Below, in pieces: positions 1-9,203 of a DNA stretch of 13,319 bases. The DNA is taken from positions 1-13,319 of the forward strand of contig JAEYTU010000446.1 in assembly GCA_023433825.1 (NCBI GenBank), written 5' to 3'. A program made the position numbers and the translations under genes. Positions within the stretch are counted from its first letter, which is position 1. The number at the start of each line of letters is the position of its first letter. The DNA is from Planctomycetota bacterium (GTDB taxonomy: Bacteria > Planctomycetota > UBA1135 > UBA2386). The notes under the pieces were generated by a model. That model did not search any database, was not told where the DNA came from, and was given only the letters and a program-made list of their open reading frames with translations.

Positions 1-253
1 GCAGCGGGCGGCATGCGAATGCGAGGCCGGGCGTCAGCGCGGCCGGGAGCCGTGCCGTCTGCGCCAGCACGAGGCCGAGCAGCAACGCGACGACCAGCGG
101 GCTCGCGACGATGCCGGCGTGAGCGGCGACGTTCGCCAGCAGTGTCGCGACGGCGGCCAGCACCACGGCGAATGCGAGGCCGAGGCGGCGATCACCGGCG
201 GCGGTCTGCGCGTCGGGTTCGGTGGCGGCGGGCGTCGCGGGCGCGGGGTCCAT
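1..253 (-). CDS. yeiH: YeiH-family putative sulfate exporter, N-terminal part (cut by window edge)
   Basis: Translating the reverse strand from the ATG at 253-251 gives about 84 residues with no stop up to the window edge. The first ~22 residues are a polar Ala/Pro-rich cytoplasmic tail. They are followed by two hydrophobic segments (LGLAFAVVLAAVATLLANVA and SPLVVALLLGLVLAQT) and then LTPGLAFACRPL, which matches the 'L.PG..F..R.LLR.GIVLLG' region that opens the conserved core of the YeiH/UPF0324 family (Pfam Cons_hypoth698). Members are multi-pass inner-membrane proteins of about 330-350 residues, annotated as putative sulfate exporters. The divergent LysR regulator next door is the same arrangement as yeiE-yeiH in enterobacteria, which supports the call. 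Seen: the start, hydrophobicity and core motif. Inferred: the transport role. The C-terminal three quarters lie outside the window. Confidence 0.8.
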   Translation of the reverse strand, partial: MDPAPATPAATEPDAQTAAGDRRLGLAFAVVLAAVATLLANVAAHAGIVASPLVVALLLGLVLAQTARLPAALTPGLAFACRPL

Positions 254-277
254 GTCGGGCAGCGACGCTAGGCGGCG

Positions 278-332
278 CGCGCTCATCGATCCAACCGAAC
301 GTTTCGATGGTTAGCATCGACTGGATCGAACG
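278..332. promoter_or_regulatory. Divergent yeiH/LysR control region with operator-like inverted repeats
   Basis: The 79-nt gap between the divergent starts (253 and 333) holds two nested inverted repeats. The outer arms are tcgatcca (286-293) and tggatcga (322-329). The inner arms are tcgatg (304-309) and catcga (315-320) with a 5-nt spacer. The inner repeat contains a T-N11-A pair (308 and 320), the minimal signature of LysR-type operators. On the minus strand TGCTAACCAT (316-307) could be a -10 element for yeiH, so a regulator bound here could act on it. The repeats are seen; binding is inferred from the family habit of controlling the divergent neighbour. Confidence 0.45.
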
Positions 333-1220
333 ATGGTCACGCTCCGCCAACTCGAGATCTTCCTCGCCGTCGCACGGCGGCAACACGTCGGCGCCGGGGC
401 GGTCGAGTGTCATCTGTCGCAGTCGGCCGTCAGTGCGGCGCTTCGCGCGCTCGAGGACGGGCTCGGCGGTGCGCTGTTCGAGCGCGACGGGCGGCGGATC
501 CGGCTGACCGACCGCGGTCGTCGGCTGGCCGAGGAGGCCGAGAGCCTCGTGCAGCGAGCGAAGGATCTGGTGCAGCACTTCGTCGGTGACGAGGCCGTCG
601 CCGGGAGGCTGCGGATCGGCGCGAGTTCGACGATCGGCAACTACCTGCTGCCGCAGCGCGTCGGCGCGTTCGTCGCGGCGCACGACGGCGTCAGTGTCGA
701 CCTGCAGGTCGGCAACAGCGCCGAGATGGAGGCGCGGCTCGCGGCGCACGATCTCGACGTCGCCTACGTCGAAGGCCCGCCGCACCATCCGTCGTTGGAG
801 GCGGTCGCATGGCGCGAGGACCGGCTCGTCGTGTTCGTCGCGGCGTCGCATCCGTTCGCCGGGCGGCGGCGGATGCGGCCGTCGACGTTGCGCGAGTTGC
901 GCTTCGTCATGCGCGAGTCGGGGTCGGGCACGCGCGACGTGTTCGAGTCGGCGCTGCGTGCGCGCGGCGTGCAGGTCGAGCCGTACCTGACGTTCGGCAA
1001 CTCGGAGGCCGTCAAGCAGGCGGTGCGCGGCGGTCTCGGTGCGGGCTGCCTGTCGATCTGGAGCGTCGAGCGCGAGATCGCCGCAGGTGAGTTCGTCGTT
1101 CTGAAGGTCGACGGTCTGGACCTGCGGCGGACGTTGTGGCGACTGCTGCGGCGGGGGGCTTACTGCAGTCGGTTGCTCGGCGCGTGTCTCGCCGCGCTCG
1201 ACGTGGACGCGGCGCGGTGA
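333..1220 (+). CDS. LysR-family transcriptional regulator, YeiE-like
   Basis: The 295-residue product has the standard length and layout of LysR-type regulators. A winged helix-turn-helix spans residues 1-65 (TLRQLEIFLAVAR, then LSQSAVSAALRALEDGLGGALFERDGRRIRLTDRG). A linker helix follows, and from about residue 92 a periplasmic-binding-protein-like effector domain begins (LRIGASSTIGNYLLPQRVGAF). The second lobe contains FVMRESGSGTRDVFESAL and GNSEAVKQAVRGGLGAGCL, motifs typical of the CysB/CbbR/YeiE branch that senses small anions. The ATG at 333 gives the usual LysR N-terminus, although no clear Shine-Dalgarno precedes it. Its divergent neighbour is a YeiH-type exporter, so it probably controls that gene and itself. 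In enterobacteria YeiE-type proteins are linked to sulfite; the ligand here is unknown. It converges with the exported-protein gene that ends at 1231, only 10 nt away. Confidence 0.92.
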   Translation: MVTLRQLEIFLAVARRQHVGAGAVECHLSQSAVSAALRALEDGLGGALFERDGRRIRLTDRGRRLAEEAESLVQRAKDLVQHFVGDEAVAGRLRIGASSTIGNYLLPQRVGAFVAAHDGVSVDLQVGNSAEMEARLAAHDLDVAYVEGPPHHPSLEAVAWREDRLVVFVAASHPFAGRRRMRPSTLRELRFVMRESGSGTRDVFESALRARGVQVEPYLTFGNSEAVKQAVRGGLGAGCLSIWSVEREIAAGEFVVLKVDGLDLRRTLWRLLRRGAYCSRLLGACLAALDVDAAR

Positions 1221-1230
1221 GCGCGCGCCG
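1210..1230. terminator. GC hairpin between convergent genes
   Basis: A perfect 7-bp inverted repeat, cggcgcg (1210-1216) and cgcgccg (1224-1230), with a 7-nt loop covers the LysR stop codon and abuts the stop of the opposing gene at 1231. It could serve both strands as a bidirectional 3'-end structure. No T-tract follows on either side, so a classical intrinsic terminator is not shown. Confidence 0.3.
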
Positions 1231-2109
1231 TCACTGGAACTGCAGCGCCTGATCGGTGCCGAGTTGGAGGACGCCGTTGACCAAGTGTGCTCCCTGGGTG
1301 TGGAGCACGACGGCCGTCAGTGCCGGATCGTTCGGAACCGCCAGCGAGAACCCGAAGGAGCCCTGCGTGTCGAACACGCCGCCGAAGAAGTTCGAAAGGC
1401 TCGTCAGGTCGAGGAAGAACAAACCGTTGAGTGGCGGAACTTGGATCCCGGCCGTTCGACCGCCGGCGATGAAGAACGCGAACGCCGCGCCGGGTGCGCC
1501 TTCGGCGCCGATCGTGCGTGTCGTCGTCAGCTTGCGCGTCCCCTGCCAGACGAAGACGGGTCCTGGGGCGAACGACAGTGAGATGTTGTCGATCCGCACG
1601 CGCGGGGTCGTCGCCGTCCCGAGGAAGCGACGGTGCATGAAGACTTCGAAGTCGACGTTCGGACCGCCGTTGGCGAGGACGAAGCGCTTCGTCAGTCGAC
1701 CGCGTGCGAACTCGAGCGACGAGTAGCTTCCGAACAGGACGCGCGCGACCTCGACGCCGCCGATTTCGACGTAGAACGTCCCGGCGTCCGCGTTGTTGCC
1801 CGCGCCGGCCTGGAGGACGCAGATGTCCAAGCTGAGCTCGTACGGGATACCGGGCACCGCGAGGATCTGCTGCTTGATCGAGTTGGGCGGGTACGGCGCA
1901 GGCGTCACCTGACCACCGTGTCCTGCGCCGTAGCACTGACTGGCGCCGAGTCCCGTCACGTCGAACGTCTCGATGCCGGGTGCGTGCGAATAACCGGTCT
2001 CGGTCCAACCGGTCAGACCGGCGGAGAAATCGCCGTTCGTGACGAAGTTCTGGGCGACCAGGGCCGCCTGCGAGAGACAGAAGACTGCGAACAAGGATGC
2101 GATGCGCAT
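1231..2109 (-). CDS. Exported protein with jelly-roll (CBM-like) N-terminal module, paralogue A
   Basis: The 292-residue product starts at the ATG at 2109-2107, preceded by AGGAG six nt upstream; the open frame continues further upstream but without signal-peptide character. Residues 1-19 form a Sec signal peptide (MRIASLFAVFCLSQAALVA, then QNF). Residues 20-175 open with NFVTNGDFSAGLTGWTETG and contain GTFYVEIGGVEVARV and RVRIDNISLSFAPG, the pattern of CenC-like carbohydrate-binding jelly-roll domains. Two cysteines (in ASQCYGAGH and LDICV) could form a disulfide. The C-terminal ~110 residues (FVWQGTRK to LGTDQALQFQ) form a second beta-rich module with a VPNDPAL segment. I see no catalytic motif. 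Its neighbour at 2174 is a paralogue about 69% identical by my alignment. The role is unknown; a surface or extracellular location and glycan binding are inferred. Confidence 0.85.
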   Translation of the reverse strand: MRIASLFAVFCLSQAALVAQNFVTNGDFSAGLTGWTETGYSHAPGIETFDVTGLGASQCYGAGHGGQVTPAPYPPNSIKQQILAVPGIPYELSLDICVLQAGAGNNADAGTFYVEIGGVEVARVLFGSYSSLEFARGRLTKRFVLANGGPNVDFEVFMHRRFLGTATTPRVRIDNISLSFAPGPVFVWQGTRKLTTTRTIGAEGAPGAAFAFFIAGGRTAGIQVPPLNGLFFLDLTSLSNFFGGVFDTQGSFGFSLAVPNDPALTAVVLHTQGAHLVNGVLQLGTDQALQFQ

Positions 2110-2143
2110 CGAGGACTCCTGACCGAGGCGACGGGATGAGTGT

Positions 2144-2167
2144 CCGGCGCGCAGGTTCGCGCGCCGG
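2144..2167 (-). terminator. GC hairpin downstream of paralogue B
   Basis: A perfect 9-bp inverted repeat, ccggcgcgc (2144-2152) and gcgcgccgg (2159-2167), with a 6-nt loop lies 6 nt past the stop codon of the upstream paralogue (2174) and about 35 nt before the start of the next one on the minus strand. No run of T follows in the minus-strand direction. It may end, slow or protect the upstream transcript, separating expression of the two paralogues. The structure is seen; the function is inferred. Confidence 0.4.
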
Positions 2168-2173
2168 CGCGGT

Positions 2174-3049
2174 TCACTGGAACTGCAGGAACTGGTCGGT
2201 GCCGAGCACGAGCGAACCACCCGAGAGGTGGCCGCCCTGCACGTAGAGCACGACGGCGGTCAGCGCCGGATCGTTCGGCACCGGGAGCGCGAAGCGCGAC
2301 CGACCCTGCGCGTCGAACGCACCGCCGAAGAAGTTCGCGATGCTCGTCGGATCGAGGAACAGCGTGCCTTGGATCGGGGGAAGCGCGATGCCGCCGGTAC
2401 GGCCGCCCGCGATCAGGAACGCGTAGGGTGCGTTCGGTTCGCCGTCGGCGCCGATCGTGCGCGTGACGTTGACCTTGCGTGTCCCCTGCCAGACGAAGAC
2501 CGGACCTGGCGCGATCGAGACGCTGATGTTGTCGATGCGCGCGCGCGGAGTCGTCGTCGACGCCGTGTAGTTGCGGTGCATGAAGATCTCGAGGTCGAGC
2601 GGACCGCTCTGGTTCGACACGAACCGGCTCGTCAGTCGCGCACGAGCGAATTCGAGCGTCGCGTAGCCGCCGAGCGCGACCCGCGCGACCTCGACGCCGC
2701 CGACCTGCACGTAGAACGTGCCAGCGTCGGCATTCGTCGTCAGCACGGTGCGGTTGACGCAGATGTCCATGCTGAACTCGTACGGCAGCCCGGCCGCGAC
2801 GATGATCTGCTGCTTGATCGAGTTCGGGGGGTACGGGGCCGGCGCGGTCTGCCCGCCGTGGCCCGCGCCGTAGCACTGGCTCGCGCCGAGGCCGGTGACG
2901 TCGAACGATTCGATGCCGGGTGCGACGGAGAAGCCGGTCTCGGTCCAGCCGGTCAGGCCGGCGGCGAAGTCGCCGTTCGTGACGAAGTTCTGCGCGGCGA
3001 TCGCGCTCGGAAGGATCGAGAGGGCGGCAACGAGGGAGAGGATGCGCAT
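2174..3049 (-). CDS. Exported protein with jelly-roll (CBM-like) N-terminal module, paralogue B
   Basis: The 291-residue product begins MRILSLVAALSILPSAIAAQNF, a clear Sec signal peptide with likely cleavage after AIA. The mature part repeats the architecture of its neighbour at 1231: NFVTNGDFAAGLTGWTETG, GTFYVQVGGVEVARV and ARIDNISVSIAPGPVFVWQ, then a C-terminal beta-rich module with VPNDPALTAVVLYVQGGHL and LGTDQFLQFQ. The two proteins align over their whole length with one gap. They differ most at residues ~97-104 (NRTVLTTN here), around the YTAST loop near residue 160, and in the signal peptide. Both conserved cysteines are kept. The ATG at 3049 has only a weak purine stretch upstream. The gene lies upstream of its paralogue in the same direction with a 64-nt gap that contains a hairpin, so it is a local tandem duplication. 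Function is unknown. Confidence 0.85.
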   Translation of the reverse strand: MRILSLVAALSILPSAIAAQNFVTNGDFAAGLTGWTETGFSVAPGIESFDVTGLGASQCYGAGHGGQTAPAPYPPNSIKQQIIVAAGLPYEFSMDICVNRTVLTTNADAGTFYVQVGGVEVARVALGGYATLEFARARLTSRFVSNQSGPLDLEIFMHRNYTASTTTPRARIDNISVSIAPGPVFVWQGTRKVNVTRTIGADGEPNAPYAFLIAGGRTGGIALPPIQGTLFLDPTSIANFFGGAFDAQGRSRFALPVPNDPALTAVVLYVQGGHLSGGSLVLGTDQFLQFQ

Positions 3050-3089
3050 GTCGGGAGACTCTTCGGACGTCGGACTCGGGGGAGCCGGT

Positions 3090-3124
3090 GGGACGGGGGA
3101 CAGGGGACAGGGACGGGGACGGGG
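3090..3124 (+). other. G-run cluster with G-quadruplex potential
   Basis: Six runs of three or more G (3090-3092, 3095-3099, 3103-3106, 3110-3112, 3115-3118, 3121-3124) are separated by loops of only 2-3 nt built from 'ac' and 'aca'. This comfortably fits the G3+N1-7 quadruplex rule. The cluster lies 41-75 nt upstream of the start of exported paralogue B, with the G-rich strand as its template strand. It looks like an expanded imperfect gggac/ggggac repeat. Seen: the runs. Inferred: folding and any effect on transcription. Confidence 0.5.
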
Positions 3125-3271
3125 ACGCGATCCGAACGGTCGTCGGAATCGCGCGTCGGCTCACCGTTGGTTCGAAACGAGCGTGAGGACGGGGGGACGC
3201 CTGCACGAGTTCCGTGGATGGCTCGAACCTACCCCGATTCCGGGCGATCGGCGTCGACTCTCTCGATGGCC

Positions 3272-4381
3272 TCAGTTCGACGGCTCGCGGAGCCACGCCT
3301 GGATCCGCAGGGCCTCGCCGACACTCCAGGCCTGGAACGGACACCCGCGCGGGGACTGCGGCAGGTCGCCGTCGGCGATCTCGGGCAGGTGGCCGCCGTG
3401 CGTCGCGGCGTGAGCGAGCAGCGGCGCCAGGAATCGCTCGCGAGCGGTCGCGCGCGTCGACGCCGAGTCGCCGTGGACCCTTCGCCATGCATCGACGAAC
3501 GGTCCGAGCTGCCAGCCCCACGCGGTCCCCATGTGGTAGGCGCGGTCGCGCGTGCCCGGGTCGCCGTCGTAGCGACCGACGTAGCGCGGATCGGCGGGGT
3601 CGAGGGAGCGGAGTCCGAGTGGCGTCCAGAGGCGGCGTTCGACGACGTCGACGACGCGCCTCGCGACGTCGCCGTCGACGAGCGCGAACGGCAGTCCGCC
3701 GACGGCGAGAACCTGATTGCCGCGGACACTGCGATCGACGGCGCCGAGCACGCCGTCGTCGTCGACGACGTCGACGAGACCGCCGTCGACGCCGCCGGTG
3801 AAGCGCTTGCGAAACGACGCCGTCGCGCGATCGGCGAGGGCTGTCCAGCGCGTGCGGACGTCACCCGGCCCGGCGAGTTCACCGGCGATCCGCAGCGCGT
3901 TGACCCACAGCGCCTGCACCTCGACCGGCTTGCCGATCCGCGGCGTGACGACGTGGGTGCCGATCTTGGCGTCCATCCACGTCAGTTGCAGGCCTTCGAC
4001 ACCGGCGCGCAGCAGTGCGTCGGTGGTGTCCATCCCGATCCCGTGGCGCGTGCTGCGTTCGTAGCCGGACACGATCGCGGTCACCGCGGCGGCGAGGCGT
4101 GCGCGTTCGCCGGCAGGCAGCTTGGTCGCGGCGAGCAGGTCGTGCACGGCGACGACGAACCACAGCGAGGCGTCGACGGCGTTGTCGTCGGGGCGTTCGC
4201 CCTTGTCGGGGTAGCGATTCGGCAGCAGGCCGTCGTCGACGGCGCTCGCCCAGCGCAGCAGGATCGCGCGCGCGTCGTCGATGCGGCCGGTCGTGAGGCA
4301 CAGGCCGCGCATCGCGATGAACGTGTCACGACCCCAGTCGGTGAACCACGGGTAGCCGGCGACGATCGTCGCCTTCGTCAC
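3272..4381 (-). CDS. Glycogen debranching enzyme, 3' part (gene broken by frameshift)
   Basis: This reading frame holds the C-terminal (alpha/alpha)6-barrel of an amylo-alpha-1,6-glucosidase (archaeal/bacterial debranching type, GH133-like). It begins at TIVAGYPWFTDWGRDTFIAM and runs through PDDNAVDASLWFVVAVHDL, GLQLTWMDAKIG, GKPVEVQALWVNALRI, YHMGTAWGWQLGPFVDAW and GHLPEIADGDLPQSPRGCPFQAWSVGEALR, all characteristic of the family, and ends at the TGA at 3274-3272. The N-terminal half is in another frame (4326-5192). Together they would give about 640 residues, the usual length. The coordinates given start at an in-frame GTG (4381) that could allow separate translation, but no Shine-Dalgarno supports it. 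The family hydrolyses alpha-1,6 branch points of glycogen in the cytoplasm. The sequence downstream of the junction keeps its motifs, so the break is recent or a sequencing error. Confidence 0.8.
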   Translation of the reverse strand: MTKATIVAGYPWFTDWGRDTFIAMRGLCLTTGRIDDARAILLRWASAVDDGLLPNRYPDKGERPDDNAVDASLWFVVAVHDLLAATKLPAGERARLAAAVTAIVSGYERSTRHGIGMDTTDALLRAGVEGLQLTWMDAKIGTHVVTPRIGKPVEVQALWVNALRIAGELAGPGDVRTRWTALADRATASFRKRFTGGVDGGLVDVVDDDGVLGAVDRSVRGNQVLAVGGLPFALVDGDVARRVVDVVERRLWTPLGLRSLDPADPRYVGRYDGDPGTRDRAYHMGTAWGWQLGPFVDAWRRVHGDSASTRATARERFLAPLLAHAATHGGHLPEIADGDLPQSPRGCPFQAWSVGEALRIQAWLREPSN

Positions 4382-5192
4382 GGCGGACGACGTAGGCCGT
4401 CGCGGCGCGGGCGAGTGGGTCGTCGATCGCCGTGCGCCGGACGTGCTCGGCGGCGGCGGCGTCGCGGAACGCGGTCGTGACGTCGCTGAGGTCGGGGAGC
4501 GGTGTCGAGGCGATCTCGGCACCGAACGCGAGCACGGCCGGACCGCGCGCGAGGTCGAACGTCCATTCGCCCGGCGTCGCCAGGTCCTCGACGCCGTCGA
4601 AGCCGCGCTCGATCTCCATCCGCAGCCGGAACTGCCGGTACCAGTCCGGCGCGTGGCGGTAGGTGCCGTTCGCGGCGACGCGGATCGGCGGGACGCCGGG
4701 ATAGAGCGTGTGGCGGACGCCGCCCGGTGCCGGCTCGGCGCCGAGGTCGATCGCCGAGTTCTCGTGGTGCAGCGTGTGCAGGTCGCGGCCGGCGAGCAGC
4801 GGCCGCACGACGAGCTGGCCGCGGTTCGCGCCGCGGAAGCGGACGAACGTCAGCGGCGCACCGCGGACGACGAACAGTTCCTGCGTCAGCGTCGTTCCGT
4901 CCGGCAGCCGGAACGTCCACTGCGGCCACGGGTCGTCGGTGAACGCTTCCATCCGGCGGACGCCGTCGGGGTGCAGGACGCCGGGCTCGAACTCGTGCGT
5001 CGACAGCGCCGCGCGTTCGCGGCCGTTCCGCCATTCGACGTCGAGCGCGGCGACGAGCAGGAACCGTTCGGTCGGCGGGCGTGTCGACGCGAGCAGCACG
5101 CCGTGGTAGCGGCGCTGGCGCATTCCACCGTGCGTCGCCGACGCGAAGCCGCCGAGACCGTCGGCCTCCAAGTATTCGCGTGTCGTCGTCAT
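4326..5192 (-). CDS. Glycogen debranching enzyme, 5' part (gene broken by frameshift)
   Basis: The ATG at 5192-5190 opens the N-terminal beta-rich domain of the debranching-enzyme family: EYLEADGLGGFASATHGGMRQRRYHGVLLAS at residues 6-36 matches the family's 'EWLETNGLGGFASGT....RRYHGLL'. The family-like sequence runs to residue ~274 (AATAYVVRRDEG). After that the frame reads an unrelated arginine-rich tail to the stop at 4326, while the expected TIVAGYPWFTDWGRD continues in the +1 frame. An in-frame TGA upstream rules out an earlier start. The gene follows the GH63-type glucosidase by 21 nt and is probably the last member of the ispD-ispF-glucosidase cluster. Substrate-binding and barrel-supporting roles are known for this domain. 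Alone, without the catalytic barrel in the 3' part, this piece should be inactive. Confidence 0.8.
   Translation of the reverse strand: MTTTREYLEADGLGGFASATHGGMRQRRYHGVLLASTRPPTERFLLVAALDVEWRNGRERAALSTHEFEPGVLHPDGVRRMEAFTDDPWPQWTFRLPDGTTLTQELFVVRGAPLTFVRFRGANRGQLVVRPLLAGRDLHTLHHENSAIDLGAEPAPGGVRHTLYPGVPPIRVAANGTYRHAPDWYRQFRLRMEIERGFDGVEDLATPGEWTFDLARGPAVLAFGAEIASTPLPDLSDVTTAFRDAAAAEHVRRTAIDDPLARAATAYVVRRDEGDDRRRLPVVHRLGS
4364..4376 (-). other. Frameshift junction in the debranching-enzyme gene
   Basis: Reading the minus strand, codons CGT GAC GAA GGC (4382-4371) belong to the 5' frame and ACG ATC GTC (from 4369) to the 3' frame. The shift is +1, equal to one extra base or two lost bases. Loss of a GC dinucleotide from an original GGCGCGACG would restore DEGATIVAGYPWF, which fits the family spacing. 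There is no slippery homopolymer or downstream structure that I would call a programmed site. Confidence 0.75.
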
Positions 5193-5213
5193 CTCGGACT
5201 CACTGTCTCGGGT

Positions 5214-7891
<2,678 letters not shown>

Positions 7892-7895
<4 letters not shown>

Positions 7896-8380
7896 GGTGC
7901 GCGCTCGACCAGCGCGACGACGGTGGCGCGCAGTGCCTCGCCGCGTCCGACGGCGTCGACCTGTTCGCCGGTCTTGCCCTTCACGTTGACACGATCGGGC
8001 GTCAGTCCGAAGTGGCGTGCGATCGACGCGCGGATCGCCGGACGATGCGGCGCGAGCTTCGGCCGTTCGCACTCGACGACGACGTCGAGCGACAGCACGC
8101 GCGCGCCGGTTTCGGCGAGTCGGCGCATCGCTTCGGCGCAGAAGTCGCCCGAGTCGCGACCGGCATTGCGCGGATCCCGATCGGAGAACAGCGTGCCGAG
8201 ATCGTCGAGCCCCGCGGCACCGAGCACGGCATCGCAGGCGGCATGCAGGATCGCGTCGCCGTCGCTGTGCCCGACCGGTCCGGTCGACGACGGAATGTCG
8301 ATGCCGCCGAGCCGGCACGGGCGCCCCGCCTCGAGGCGGTGCAAGTCGATTCCGAGTCCGATGGCGAGGCGTTCGATCAT
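7892..8380 (-). CDS. ispF: 2-C-methyl-D-erythritol 2,4-cyclodiphosphate synthase
   Basis: The 162-residue protein has the normal IspF length. It catalyses cyclisation of the CDP-ME 2-phosphate intermediate to MEcPP with release of CMP in the MEP isoprenoid pathway, as a cytoplasmic homotrimer. The N-terminal motif GLGIDLHR supplies metal ligands D12 and H14. GHSDGDAILHAACDA supplies H38, S39 and the third metal ligand H46. SDRDP (66-70) and the C-terminal VNVKGKTGEQVDAVGRGEALRA are also standard. The gene starts at the ATG at 8380, 18 nt after ispD, and a rather distant AGGAAGG lies upstream. Its TGA shares bases with the GTG of the glucosidase gene. Adjacent separate ispD and ispF are common; a following glycosidase is not. 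Confidence 0.96.
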
Positions 8381-8398
8381 CTTCGCGAGGCGGCCTTC

Positions 8399-9100
8399 CT
8401 AACCGTCGAGGGGCTGCGTCGCGAGCCATTCCGCGAGCGGCAGGTCTTCGGCGCGCGTCAGCTTGACGTTGCGCGACGTGCTGACGACGACGCGCACCGG
8501 AAAGCCGGCGTGCTCGGCCAGTGCGACGTCGTCGGTCGCCTCGAATCCGTCGGCGTCGGCGCGCGCGAGTGCCGCTTCGAGGACGTCGCGCCGCAGTACC
8601 TGTGGCGTCTGCGCGGCGAAGAGACCGGTCCGATCCCGGGTCGCGACGACGCGACCGTCGGCGTCGACGGCCTTCAACGTGTCGGCGACCGGCACGGCGA
8701 GCACGGCGGCGCCCTCGGCGGCCGCGATTCGCAGCGCTTCGCGCGTCGCGCCGAGCGGGAAGAACGGCCGCGCCGCGTCGTGCACGAGGACGAGTTCGCC
8801 GCTGCACGCCGCGAACGCGCGCCGCATCGACTGTTGGCGCGTGGCGCCGCCGTCGACGACGCGGTCGAGCCCGGCGGCGCGCAGTCGTGGCAGCAGTGGC
8901 GCGAGCAGCGTGTCGCGATCGTCGGGGTGCACGGCGAGCACGATCTCGCGGCTGTCCGCGGGATCGTCGACCAGTCGCGCGAGGCGCTGGATGCTGCGCT
9001 CGAGGACGGTCGTGCCGGCGATGTCGACGTAGACCTTCGGGATCGGACCGCCGAACCGACTGCCACGGCCCGAGGCCAGGACGAGCATCGCGACTTTCAC
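8399..9100 (-). CDS. ispD: 2-C-methyl-D-erythritol 4-phosphate cytidylyltransferase
   Basis: The product (233 residues from the GTG at 9100) couples MEP to CTP, forming CDP-ME in the MEP pathway. The nucleotide-binding loop LASGRGSRFGGPIPK (residues 9-22) holds the catalytic R15 and K22. VHDAARPFF (107-114), TGLFAAQTPQVLR, GFEATDDVALAE and TSRNVKLTRAEDL (208-220) are the other family blocks. The residue after PK is V where many homologues have Q. Start choice is uncertain: GTG 9100 gives the most typical N-terminus, an ATG at 9136 would add 12 residues, and an ATG at 9088 would remove four. No good Shine-Dalgarno favours any of them. It is the first gene of the minus-strand cluster and is divergent from ruvC. 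It ends with TAG, 18 nt before ispF. Confidence 0.95.
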   Translation of the reverse strand: MKVAMLVLASGRGSRFGGPIPKVYVDIAGTTVLERSIQRLARLVDDPADSREIVLAVHPDDRDTLLAPLLPRLRAAGLDRVVDGGATRQQSMRRAFAACSGELVLVHDAARPFFPLGATREALRIAAAEGAAVLAVPVADTLKAVDADGRVVATRDRTGLFAAQTPQVLRRDVLEAALARADADGFEATDDVALAEHAGFPVRVVVSTSRNVKLTRAEDLPLAEWLATQPLDG

Positions 9101-9203
9101 GGCGGCAGTCTGCGCGAGCGTTCGTCGGTGCGCCATTCCGACGGTGCGATGTCGGTGGTGAGCGGTAGCATCCGCCGTGCTTCGTTCTCGGGCGGTTCTC
9201 GGA
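9101..9203. promoter_or_regulatory. Divergent ispD/ruvC promoter region
   Basis: This 103-nt gap must carry promoters for both directions. On the minus strand TGCTACC (9170-9164) resembles an extended -10 element and recalls the TGCTA elements upstream of nadC and yeiH. I see no convincing -35 box, and no clear -10 for ruvC. The call rests mainly on the divergent gene layout. Confidence 0.35.

Noticed and set aside
4364..4381. Programmed ribosomal frameshifting in the debranching gene
   Set aside because: No slippery run, internal Shine-Dalgarno or stable downstream structure was found, and the family is normally encoded in one frame.
2228..4480. A 750-codon plus-strand open frame across the exported proteins and debranching gene
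   Set aside because: It runs antisense through three genes and an intergenic region, and the composition is that of a shadow frame.
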